A stretch of DNA of 64,000 nt from Glebionis coronaria (taxonomy: Eukaryota; Streptophyta; Magnoliopsida; Asterales; Asteraceae), in assembly GCA_025667525.1 (NCBI GenBank), contig CM046879.1, forward strand, positions 358,050,752-358,114,751, written 5' to 3'. Below are positions 20,784-32,531 of the stretch, in pieces (within the stretch, counting starts at the first letter, position 1; each line of letters begins with the position of its first letter). A model generated the notes under the pieces. The model ran no database searches. It saw only the letters and a list, made by a program, of their open reading frames with translations, and was not told the origin of the DNA. A program made the translations under genes and the position numbers.

Positions 20784-23700
20784 TGATGAGACTGCTTTTA
20801 TACATAGTCCCATCGTCCAAAACGGGCTTAAAATGCATAAGATATCATAAAATGTGCCAAATATATGCTTGTGTTTTTCCAATGTGTATTTTAGGTACGG
20901 ATATTGAGAAAATGGCAAAAGATCACAAGAAACAAGCAAAAATGAACACGCGAAACGAAGTGGCACAATGAACCGGGCCCTAGAGTTGATTTACCAAGAT
21001 TGAAGATTTTACAAGAAGGGTCCTTCATTATTTAAGAATTGACACTTTAAACCCTTGTATATTCATAACTACAAGTTTGGTCCTTAAAGTTTGTCAAAAT
21101 TACAAAAAGGACCCTCAACTTTTAAGAATTGGCAAGAATGGTCCCTCATATTTGAAGACTTTTCACTTTTAGTCCTCTAAAAAGTCAACAATACAAGTCA
21201 AGACCTTGAAGATTGAAGACATTATAATTTTGGTCCTTCAAAAATCATGAAATGGCAAAACTAGTCCTTGAAATCCCTTTGCAAAACTTTTTGTGGCAAA
21301 AGTATGAAAAATAAAAGTTTATTAACAAAGGATTCTGATTTGGTGCTATTTAAACTGAAATGAAAGGATAAAGAAAGAAGAGGGTGATAATTGCCAAGAC
21401 AAAGAATTTACCAAGACTAGTGATGAGGTGACACGTGCCCCACTAACACATTTCAGCCAATCACCACTCACCATACCTTCACATCACCATCCCACTCAGC
21501 CGATTTTATAACTAATATTAATTAGTTACTAACACACACGCTAAACATCCCATTTAAACATTAATACGGATCAAACCCATGTTCTTCATGTTCTTATCAC
21601 AAATTGGGTATTCCTTAATTATTGAAAATTAAAGGTTAATACCTTCCAGATTTAAGATTAAGGGTACACTAAACATAAACCAGCCCCTAAACCCTTTGCC
21701 ACATCATCACATGACTCACATAAACTTCCCCTGGACACGTTTTTTTGGGGAAAATGACAAAGCCATGTAGAGAATCAACCATCCATAATGTAGATTCATT
21801 TCTAAGCTCATTGGTAGCCCTTTGATCAATTCTCACCAGCTAGCAACTCCACAAAACGCCAAGATAACTTCACATGATCAAGCAATTTTCAAACTTCCAA
21901 GGGCATTACTGGAAGTTCACCACTAGGGTTTCACTTTATTTTTCAACTTTTTAGGACTCGTAACCCTCTATATAAATGGTTTAGATTACAAAATTGTAGT
22001 TTGCTCTTGGTTTTTCTTTTGGTCAAGAATCTGTAAATCCTTTGTTCAAAGTAATGAAAAAGTGTTTGATATCTTTGACGACATCCAAGTGCCATTCTCA
22101 TTTACTTATTTTTATTAGTTCTAGTTTGTGATTGTGAAGTTTTAAATCCTGTTTTTAAAGATTTTGCAAGAAATTGCAAGATTTTCCAAAACCTGATTTT
22201 TTTTCTAAGTTCTTTGGTTCAAACCTTTGTAATTTTTGGGCTAAGATTGATCACATCACCCTGATAAGAAGATTATCAAGGTGAAGTGAGGTCTTTGTTT
22301 GGGGATATCCAAAGAGTGGGTACAAATCTTGAAAAGATCTTGTTTCATTTTTCATTTTTCCCTTATTAATCTGTTTGATTTCTAACCTTGTTGTTCTTAG
22401 CAGCTATTGGAAGCTTGATCCTTGTTAAGTTAGGCACATAAGCTCTAAAATTCATGAGTGTGGATGTACATTCATGAGGTTTGAGCCTTCTTTCCAAAAT
22501 CTGTTTGAAAAGTGGTTATGAGTGATTTTGTGATTATGATAATGTATGTGGTGTTTTATGGCTTAAATCGTGTTCTTACTGCATGATTTTGTTGTTTTGA
22601 TGCTTGATTGAGCTTGGTGTAACCTCAAATCACATTTTACTTTGCAAAATTTTGATTTTCAAAAGTGAAAGAGGTGTTTGGGATTACTGCTTATTATAAG
22701 TTTATGCTTTGTATGCTAGTTTGATTATGTACTTAGTGTTTGTTTGAGTTTGTATCTGATATACATGTGTTTGAGTTCTGATATTTGCATGTTTTGCTCA
22801 CTGAAACACCAAATCTGATATTGTGCTTTCTCTTGCTTGATATTGCCTTATTTTACTTGAAATCTTGGGAACACCTAGAGTGTATGCATGTTTAGGGTTG
22901 AAAAGTGGTAAAACATAGTTTGTGTAACCTGTTTGAAAGATTTGAGGGTTTGAAATTGGGCTTGTGGTAAAGTATATCAGCAAAGTCATTTTTGTGTTCT
23001 TCATTATTCATCAGTAACATTCATAGGTTTAAAACAAGATCTAATCTTTGATTTAGTGTATGAAACTAGTTCATATATGCTTATTTGAGTTTAATATAGC
23101 TTGTGTATGCATCTGGTTCAATTTGGTTGGCTTATTCTTGCTTAATCTGCTAATTCTTCATGACTGCTTATTTTTCATATCTAGGCAATGCCTAATGTGG
23201 TTTTGAATTAACTGTACTAATTGGCTAAGTGTTTTTGTTATTTGTTACTTGTTATTGACTCCTTATATCCCACTGGTTATAAGGGTGCCTTGTTTGTTCT
23301 TTGATTCCAACAAAAGTCCACAAAAGACAAAAAGTCAATTAAGTCAAGCAGTGGAAACTTTTCCCACTGCTTGACACCCAAAACTAGCCACTGCTAGTGC
23401 AATTTTTCAAACAGCTTATCAATAAGCTATAATTGCTTCTTTAGACTTGCAACAACTTTGTTTTTGTAATCAACCTTCCTTAATTGACCCATTTGACTAT
23501 TCTGGAGCATTTGAGACTTTGACTTTTAGGTTTGACTAAAAAACCAACTTAGTTGACTTTTACATAAGTGCTTATTTGCTTTTTCCAGCTTATTCATTGG
23601 GTTTTTGATTATTAAGATTATTTAAGTAATTTGAAACATTTTGCAAAAAGAATCAGCACTTGAAACTGCCTATAACTCGAAAACGACTATTTTGTCGTTT

Positions 23701-24723
23701 TGTGTAGAGAGCTTTTGCTTATTTCAGGCTTATTTCTTGGGCTTATTCAAAAATTCTTTTTACAAAAGGCTTATTTAGGTCAAGAGAAGGACGCGTGTGA
23801 AATTATAGGTTATGGCATCAGCTTATAGCTTAATGGGCCAAAAAACCCATTAAGAATAAGTTGTTTTGAAATAAGCTGTGATAAGCTTATTTTCAGCTTA
23901 TGGGCCTTTGGAATTTTATGTTTAAAATTGAATTTTAAGCTTAACTGGAAGTTTTGGGCCATGTTTGTGAACATTTTTCTTATTGGGCCAATTTGACCCC
24001 ATTAAGGGGTCTGTTTTACTATTTTGAATTTTTATTAATATTTTATTATTAAAATTAGTTTTTAATATTTTTGCAACTTTCTCATTTTTCTTAGGATAAA
24101 TACATTAAGTTACGATTTTTTAATTTTTAGATGAATTTTCCTGTCATTTAATTAATTTTTCAGGATTATTTTAATATTTTTTTATAGTTTTTAATCATTT
24201 TTAAATAGTTTTAATTAATTTTAAATTTTTCAAAAATAGTTTTTAGTTTAATTATGTTATTTTAAAGGTTTACAAATTGAAAAGTATCATTTTTGGCTTT
24301 TTGTTAATTAAATTGATTTTTTGGCTTTAATTAACATTAAAAATTTATTATTTAATTAAATAAGAGGTTTGAGTGATTTTTTATTTTTTGTAAACTCTAA
24401 TTGCATTTTTTGAATTTATTGCAATTTTTTAGGATTTTTTAGGATAATTTTTAAATTTCGTCATATTTTACGGTTTTACGTTTTTACGTGTACGACTTTC
24501 GTCGTAGTGTAATTTTAACCGTAACCGTCATCCTTTTCTCTTTTCTTTTCTCATAATCATAATCACAAAGATCTAATCATTTCTTTACACAACACACTAG
24601 CCTCCTTGAGAACGAACTCACTCATTGGGTCATTTGTTCACAGTTTTCCTAAACCGTCGTACTTACCCTCATTTATCCCTTTTGTTTTTCCTAAAGCAAA
24701 GGTGTGTAAAAACTCAACTATCA
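20784..24723 (+). repeat. 3' LTR of element B, full length (3.94 kb)
   Basis: Starts TGATGAGACTGC after the PPT and ends CTATCA before the CCCTC duplication. It contains the short ORF at 20786-20971, TATA at 21967-21977, hairpins at 23261-23284 (one mismatch), 23349-23369 and 23829-23854, an AT-rich stretch near 24040-24440, TTTTACG-rich DNA near 24470, and the end block CCTCCTTGAGAACGAAC near 24601. Confidence 0.93.
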
Positions 24724-24728
24724 CCCTC
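24724..24728. repeat. Target-site duplication of element B, right copy (CCCTC)
   Basis: Matches 13937-13941. Element A sequence resumes at once on the right. Confidence 0.9.
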
Positions 24729-27700
24729 CATTAAGATTTTGTGGGTACAAAATTTAGGGTCGATCCCCTTAATGTCGGATAATTTCCACGCAATTGCACC
24801 TTTGTGCGTCCTTAGAACATCAATAAGTGCGATTTGTTAATCATCCGAAAGATCCTTCGCAATAATAATCGGCAACTTATCGTCTCCTTCCAAGAATACG
24901 TATTCAAGATGTGGAGGAAGATCTTTCAACTCAAGGATTGGTGGTTCCTCGATTGAAGATTTGGGTTCGATACTCATAACCTCCATCGGCGGAGGAAATT
25001 GTAAATCGTTGAGAAAATCCTTGATAATCGAGAAGTCCTCATCGTTGTCGAGGTCTTCGTTACAAGTACGAGGAACATCACATTCTTCCAACGTAAAACC
25101 ACCTCCTTCAAATGGAGTAAAGGATGGTGTCGAGTTATCTAGAATAGGATCGAGCATAGTGGGATTGCCACTATTTTCTTCATCACCAAAACCTAAAACT
25201 TTTAGTGAAAATTCCTCGCAAACGACGTTGATCATATCAACTTGGTTTATAGTCGCGACGGAATAAACATGAAAAAGTTGAGAGTTTTGTGTTGCGTTTA
25301 TAACAAGTTCCTCGTCGTTGAAGCGTAAGGTGATTTTTCTAGCATGCACATCAATCAACGCCATTGACGTATCCGAAAACGAACGACCTAAAATAAGAGG
25401 AATTTTGAGGATCCGTGGGAATATCGACTATGATAAAGTCTACCAGATAATAAAACTTTCCCACTTTCACAAAAACGTCTTCGGCCAATCCACATGCGGG
25501 AATTGTAGAATGATCGGCCATTTAGATAGACATTAGTGAAGGAGTAAGATTAGGAAGATTGAGCGACTTAAAGATTTCAAGAGGCATCAAACTAATCTTA
25601 GCACCAAGATCGTCCAAGGCATAGCATTCTTCCATATCTTGAATTGCACATGGAATCAAAAATTTACCGGGATCACTGACGTTTTGAGGTATGTGGTTAA
25701 TATAAACCGATGAACAACTAGACAATTGTTGCAATTTCTCCTTGTTGTTCAACATACTCTAAAAGTTAGCGGTAAATCGAGGCATCATGACTAAAGCGTC
25801 GGTAAAACTTATGTGAAAATGAAAATCACAAAACATTTTCATAAAAAGCTCAAATTGGTAATTTTCACGCTCTTGCAATTTCTCCTTACGAAGTCTCGAT
25901 GGGTAAGGTAAGGGTGGTGTGGGTTGGGCATAGACATTTCCTTTGGAAGCTCGGGTTCCAATGATGGTAATGGGTCAACCGTAGGTGTGGTATAAGCGGT
26001 ACTTCGTGGGATTGGGATATGCTCCTCTTCGACCACCACCTCGGGTTCTTCCTCAATTTCCTCCACCGTAGGAGTAATTGGTTGAGGAGTCAGTTCCTTA
26101 ATGGTCTTACCACTACGTGTGGTAATGACTTTCATCTCTCCCTTAGGATTAGACACGGTGTTACTAGGAAGACCACCCGAAGAAGACGGTTTACACATTA
26201 TAGCCTCAAACATACTTGAAATTTTATCCTCAAACATAGATTGCCTCTTATCCGCCTTAAGCATCTCTTGTTTAATATCATGTTGGCCTTGTTCCATCTT
26301 TGTTGGTTTTGTTGTAACCTTTGCACATTACTCTCCATTTTGTTTGCATGAGTCTTAAGTTCATTTGCAAGCTCGTTTTTTAACTCATTTTTCAAATCAT
26401 TCTTAAACTCGGATCTTAGGCTAATGATCTCCCTTTGTATATTATCAAACCTAACATCATTTCCGTTTGCATATTCAACAAATTCATTTGGAAGATCTTT
26501 CAAGTTTTGCAAACCTTTGTTTTTGTTTTGAAAATCACGGTTTTGATTTTTGTTTAGCACTTGATTATTAGCCCCTTGATTTCCATAGTTGTTACCCTTA
26601 TAATTGTTCCTTTGATTTCCTTGGTAACCAACTTGATTGTTTCGATAATTGTTAGCATTTTGATTTGGTGCAAAACCTGGTGGAATCAATTGATTAGTGC
26701 GGGTAACTTGACCGTTTTGGTTATAAGTTCCTGTGGCCGCGTAGGCACTTGAAGTGTTACCACCGTTGGTAATGCACTCGAAGAAATCATGACCTCCACC
26801 AAAATACATTCAAGAAACCTCAACCAATTTAGCCGTAGCGGGAGCGGGTTGTTCACCAATTTTAAACTCAATTAACAATCCTTTAAGCTTATCAAAAATC
26901 TTTTTTTCCAAATTGGCCTCTATTTGGAAAGCATCGATGGTATGTGACAATGAAGGCGAAGGAGAAGACGAAGTCTTATGAACACTCGATGTGCTACGAG
27001 GACTATAGACCTTAGACCTATTCTCAATAATCAACAACGCTTCCTCGACCGTTTTACACAAAAAACTACCACTCGCGACGACATTAAGATAACCACGCTC
27101 ATGATCGTCCAATCCATTGTAAAACGTGTCAATTTGATGCAAGTCAGAAAAACAGTGATGAGGACATTCATGCAACATTTCCTTAAACCGATTCCATGCC
27201 GTTGAAAAACTCTCATTATACTCTTGTGAAAACTTTGAAATCTCGTTTTTCAAATGCGTAGTCTTATAGGGTGGGAAAAATTGGTTCACGAACTTCGAAA
27301 CGAGATCCTTCCACGTCAATAGATATGGGTGGATCTTTCTCTAACCAAATTTTTGCGGGCCCCGCTAAGGAATACGGAAAAAGAATCATCTTAATCGAGT
27401 CGTTCGAGACGTCCTTAAACTTGCAAGTGACGGTAAGACGATTGAATTGGCGGATATGGTGTGAGGGTTGTCCTTTTCGTCATCTCGGAATTTGTTATTT
27501 TGAATCATGGACAACAAACCCGTCTTAACTTCAAAATTCTCCGCAAGGATAGCGGGAATCACAATAGCCTCTCCATAACCCTCGGTGGGTGCTTGAAGTA
27601 ACTCCATCATGGTACGATTAGCCATGGTTGCTTCTTGTTCTATGATGGGTTCGTCAATAGGAGATTCTTCACTAGAAGGCGTTCCTTCCTTTCGGTTTCT

Positions 27701-27739
27701 ACGTTTACCTGCACGTCTTGATTGATTACGAGTTTGCAT
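24729..27739 (-). pseudogene. gag: Element A gag-protease and first part of RT, broken
   Basis: Likely start is MQTRNQ at 27739, matching MRTRSK of element 1. Gag blocks are MMELLQAPTEGYGEA (27605), a frameshift near 27455, then VSKFVNQFFPPYKTT and FYNGLDDHE. The zinc knuckle is ruined: both leading cysteines are gone, one by a TGA stop near 26810-26815 and one changed to Phe (YFGGGH). After that come the Asn/Gln-rich part, a coiled-coil-like part (KNDLKNELKNELANELK), the protease with DDLGAKISLMP (Ser of DLGAS changed to Lys) and the protease C-terminal part after several stops at 25365-25522. The frame ends KLPIIIAKDLSDD with TAA at 24837. Beyond it RT begins as LIDVLRTHKGAIAWKLSDIK. At least three frameshifts and several stops; inactive. 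Confidence 0.88.
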
Positions 27740-28454
27740 GAACGTCACGTACAACGTGGGGATGAGCAAAGAAGATTCTTTTGGGTGTTTTTACTTTTCA
27801 ATTTTTTTGTGCTTTTGATTTTTTTTACTTTTTTGGGATTTTGTGATGTATTACGTAGACACAAATCTACAAATCTCTCCTCAAATCAAATCTCTCGATT
27901 AAAGGAGCCTCCAGAATTGAAAACGATCACGTAAAGTGAATGCCTTCGATGACTTTAGAACGTTGGTGGAACACCCAAACGTTCAAGAGGATTTAATCTT
28001 TTGAAACCAAGAAATATATAGATACGTAGATAATACTTTGGTTGACAAACCCTCGATTAGCCATTTTTCTCTTAACACGCACAAGCAAGCGGGGGAAACG
28101 AGGCGGCGCTGAGCACTTAAGAGCCTTTTTCCCTTAGGTCGTGAAATACAACCGCCTTATACCCACCTTATAGTTTGTGTTAATTAAAATTAAGCTTCAC
28201 GAAAGTAATTATCTATTTTTCCTTTTTTCTTTGTTTGAGATTCGAATACAATGATTAAGTGATGAAATCCTAAATCAAGGTTGTGTTTTCACACTTTTGG
28301 TGTACTTGTGAATTTATTGTGATACGTATACAATATAGTAATATTTCACACAAAAAACAAAAACCGATAATATGTGTGCTTAGAGTTCTAAAACACACAA
28401 TTACTATTTACGGTTAATATAAAAACAAAAATTGTTTAAATAAAAACACAATAC
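27740..28454 (-). other. Element A untranslated leader
   Basis: Homologous to the leader of element 1 (2682-3515), with shared blocks ATTACGTAGACACAAATCTA and AACCGCCTTATACCCACC. No supported frame. Confidence 0.75.
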
Positions 28455-28474
28455 GCCCCCTGGCAGCGGCGCCA
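28455..28474 (-). promoter_or_regulatory. Primer-binding site, tRNA-Asp type (element A)
   Basis: The minus strand reads TGGCGCCGCTGCCAGGGG, separated by TTT from the LTR end. Two differences from the recalled tRNA-Asp complement. Confidence 0.85.
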
Positions 28475-28477
28475 AAA

Positions 28478-31400
28478 TGATACTTATAATTTCACACTCG
28501 TTTAGGAAAACAAGGTAAAAGCGGTAAGTACTAAGTGAACGTTTAGGAAAACGTAAGCACTTATGACCCTTTGTGTGGGATCGTTCTCAAGGAGGCTTGG
28601 TGTGTGTGTTAAGAGATGATTAAATGTTTGTGATTAATATTATGGAGAAAGAAAAGAGAAAATGGTGACGGTTACGAATAAAATAAAACTAAGACGAAAG
28701 GCCTAAACGTAAAACGTAAAACGTGACGAAATTTAAAAATCATCCTAAAAATTACTAGAAAATTGCAATAAATCCAAAAAATGCAATTAGAGTTTACAAA
28801 AAATCAAAAATCACTCAAACCTTTTATTTAATTAAATAATAATCTTTTAATGCTAATTAAAGCCCAAAAAATCAAATTAATTAACAAAAAGCCCTAAATG
28901 AGGTTTTTCAATATGTAAACCTATAAAATAACTTAACTAAACTAAAAAGTATTTTTGAAAAAGTTAAAACTAATTAAAACTATTTAAAATTGATTAAAAA
29001 GCATTAAAATATTAAAATAATCCTAGAAATTAATTAAATGATGAGAAAATTAATTTAAAAGTTTTAAAAATCCTAAGTTAAAGTATTTAACCTAAGAAAA
29101 ATGAAAAAGTTGCAAAAATCCTAAAAACAATTTTTAATAATAAATTAATAATAAAATGTTAATAAAAATTCCAAATTTATTAAAAACTTCTAAAAGCTTG
29201 CAAACTAGCTTAATTTAACCTAATTAAACAGAAGAATGAACTTGAAATTACCAAGTTACCCCTAATGGGCCTCCAAATGGCTAAAAGTCCAAACAGTTTG
29301 CTAAATGGGCTTATTAAGGCCCAATAAAAAATATGTTGTCCAAATAAGCTCAAAACTTCTAGTCTAGCTTAAAATTTGATTTTAAACACAAAACTCTAAA
29401 GGCCCAAAAGCTGAAAATGTGCTTTTCATAGCTTAATAAGTCAACAGCTTATTCTTAATGGGCTTTTTGGCCCATTAAGCCATAAGCTAATGCCATAAGA
29501 TGAAATTTGACACACGTCCTTCTAATGAGATTATAAAGCCGTTTGTAAAAAGAAATTTTGAATAAGCCCAAGAAATAAGCCTGAAATAAGCAAAAGCTTT
29601 CTACACAAAACGACAAAATAGTCGTTTTTGAGTTCTAGGCTGATTCAAGAGCTGATTCTTTTTGCAAAATGTTTTAAATCACTTAACTAAGCTTAATAAT
29701 CAAAAAGATTTCAAATAAGCACACTAAATAAGCTGGAATAAGAAATAAGCTGTTTTGAAAAAGAAAAGTCAATTCGTTTTCTAGTCAAACCTAAAATTCA
29801 AAGGCTCAAAAGCTCTAGATTAGTCAAATGGGAATGGGTCAAATAAGAAAGATTGATTACCAAAACAAATTTGTTGCACAAGAAAATAATCTATTATTGC
29901 CTATTGATAAGCTGAATGAAAACTAACACTAGCAGTGGCTAGTAGCAGTGGGAAAGGGTTCCCACTGTTTGACTTTCTTGACTCTTGTTTTTAGTGAAAT
30001 TTACTTGGATTCAGTGAACAAACAAGGTACCCTTATAACCAGTGGGTTATAAGGAGTCAATAACAAGCAATAGATCACAAAAACACCCAGCCAATTAGTG
30101 CAGTCAATTTAATTTATGCTCAGTTATCACATAGACATGAACAATAAGCAGTTTTGAAGAAATAAGCAGTTTAAGCAATGATAAGATAGCCAAAGCCCAC
30201 CAAAATCATACAACAACTCACAATAACTTATTTAAACATAAATCAACTCATTTCATGCACTGGTTACAAGATTTGAACTGATTTTAGGCTTGATTAATGT
30301 TACTGATGAACATTGATGAACACAAAAGCTATTTGCTGATCTAATTGACCATATATCCAAATTCAAAGCCACAAATCTACTTCACAGGTTACACAAACTA
30401 TGTTTAAGCACTATTTAACCCTAAATAAGCATACACTCTAGGTGTTCCCAAATTTTCATGTCAAAATAGCCTAAAACAAGCTAGTTATAGCAAGGATTTA
30501 GATTTGAAGTTTAAAAGTACTAGACTTGCAAATATCAGTACACATACACTTGAATATCAGGTAAAAACACAAAACACCCTTACACAACTACTCAATCCAC
30601 CATTTAAAACATAAAACAGTAGACCCAAACACCCATTTAACTTTTTAAAATAAAAAATTTGCAAAGTAAAAATGTTTTCAGGTTATACCAAACTCAAACA
30701 AGCATCATACCAACAATATCATGCAGTAAGAACAAGATTCAAGCCTCAAGAACACCACATACAATAGCAGAATACCAAAATCACTTAAAACCACTTTTTA
30801 ACAGATTTTTTAGAGAAAGGGTTTAAACCTCATGAATGTACATCCACACTCATGAATTGTTTGAGCTTTTGTGGTAGCTTAACAACCACAAGCTTCCAAT
30901 AAGCTGCTAAGATCAACAAGATTAGAAACAAACAGATTATATGAAAAAATGGAAAATGAACAAGGTTTCTTCCAAGCTTGTTCCCCCTCCTTGAATCCTC
31001 CCAAACCACAAGCTTCACAGTACCTTGATAATCTCCTTATCAGGGTGTTATGATCAACTTATGATCCAAAAGTTCAAGTGTTTGAACTAAAACTAGGAAA
31101 AATAAGATTTTTGGAAAATTTCTGAAACACTTGCATAAACTTTAAAACCAAACTTTGAAACTTAGAAATCACAAACTCATATCAGTTAACAATAACAAGA
31201 AAGTAAATTGGGACTTAGAATTCGTCACAAGATTCAAGCATTTTTCATTCACTTGAAAATATGATTTACAAAACTTTGACCTAGGAAATCCAAGAACAAG
31301 AGATAATGTTGTAAACTAGAGGCTTTATATAGATCCTTTACAATGACCTAAATGCTGAAAATAACTAGAAACCCTAGGTAATGAACTTCCAGAATTGCCC

Positions 31401-32531
31401 TTGTGAAATCTGAATTTTTTTCTAACATTTGAAGTACTCTTGGCGTTTTGTTGATGATGCCAGTGGTGAAAATTGATCAAAGGGTTCCAAATGAGCTTAG
31501 GAATGAAGCTACATTGTGGTTCGTTGATTCCATGCATACTTTGTCATTTTCCCCAAAAGTGTGTAGCAGAGCATAGTTCATGTGACTGCATGGGTGATGT
31601 GGCATGTATTTTGTGAGTTAGCTTTTGTTTATAAGAACCTTAATCATAATTCTGGAGGTGATTAGGCTTTAATTGCAAGTGATAAACAAAAGCCCAATTG
31701 TGTTCTTGGCTATGAATAGTTAGGTTTGATCCAGTTTGGTTTTTGAAAAAGTGTTTAGCGCTTGTTTAAAAACTAATTAATTAGTTAGTTATTAAACCGG
31801 TGTGAGTGGATGGTGAGGTGGAGGTTTGGTGAGTTGTGATTGGTTAAGGAGGGCGAGTGGGGCACGTGTCAAGGTGTAAGTGGTCTAGGTAAATATTGTG
31901 TCTGCCATGTTTAACCACTATTCTTTCTTTCTTTCTTCATTCCATGTTTAATCAGCCAAAACGAAATCCTTTTGTTATATAAGTTTTGTTTTTCATACTT
32001 TGGCCACAAAAAGTTTTGTAAAGTATTTTAAAGGACTTGTTTTGTAATATCTTGATATTTGAAGGGCTGATTTTGGCATTTCTTCATTTTTCAAGGTCTT
32101 CACTTGTTTCTTTGTCTTCATGGAGGATTAAAAGTGACAAGTCTTCAAATTAGAGGGACCATTCTTGCCAATTATTCAAAGTTGAGGGTCCTTTTTGTAA
32201 ATTTGACAAACTTTAAGGACCAAACTTGTAATTATGAATATACAAGGGTTTAAAGTGTCAATTCTTCAATAATGACGGACCCTTCTTGTACAATCTTCAA
32301 GTCTTCAAGGACTTTTCTTGGAAAATCAACTCTAGGGCCCGGTTCTTTGTGCGGCTTCGTTTCCCGTGTTCGTTTTTGCTTGTTTCTTGTGATCTTTTGC
32401 CTTTTTCTCAATATCCGTACCTAAAATACACATTGAACAAACACAAGCATATATTTGGCACATTTTATGATATTTTAACCATTTTAATCCCGTTTTGAAC
32501 GATAAGACTATGTATAAAAGCTGTCTCATCA
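28478..32531 (-). repeat. 5' LTR of element A (4.05 kb)
   Basis: Minus strand starts TGATGAGACAGC at 32531 and ends GTATCA at 28478. It has the short ORF 32529-32332, TATA at 31331-31324, and three strong hairpins: CCTTATAACC/GGTTATAAGG (30031-30054, perfect), CAGTGGGAA/TTCCCACTG (29946-29967, perfect) and CTTAATGGGC/GCCCATTAAG (29454-29479, perfect). A TTTC microsatellite lies near 31920-31937. The end block CCTCCTTGAGAACGA is near 28595. Confidence 0.92.
31324..31331 (-). promoter_or_regulatory. TATA box, element A LTR
   Basis: Minus strand TCTATATAAAGCC about 1.2 kb into the LTR, equivalent to 15125-15133 of element B. Confidence 0.65.

Larger units (their letters stand above)
13942..24723 (+). 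mobile_element. Element B: Athila-like deletion derivative inserted in A
   Basis: Complete insertion with both ends: LTR start at 13942, LTR end TATCA at 24723 and a CCCTC duplication on both sides. PBS, gag, protease and most of RT are missing because the 5' LTR is cut at about 17064 and joined to pol. The remaining pol has several stops, so it could only have moved, if at all, with proteins supplied by another element before the deletion. The two LTRs differ at several percent of sites by eye, so it is older than D. Confidence 0.93.
24729..32531 (-). mobile_element. Element A (Athila-like), 5' portion
   Basis: From 32531 downwards: 5' LTR, PBS, leader, gag-protease and the first residues of RT, up to the B insertion. 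Reading across the B duplication gives the RT entry block GIDPKFCTHKILMEG, then, after a local loss, the IHDVIKKEV block at 13930. The outer flank is R2, beginning with ACGCC at 32532. Confidence 0.9.
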
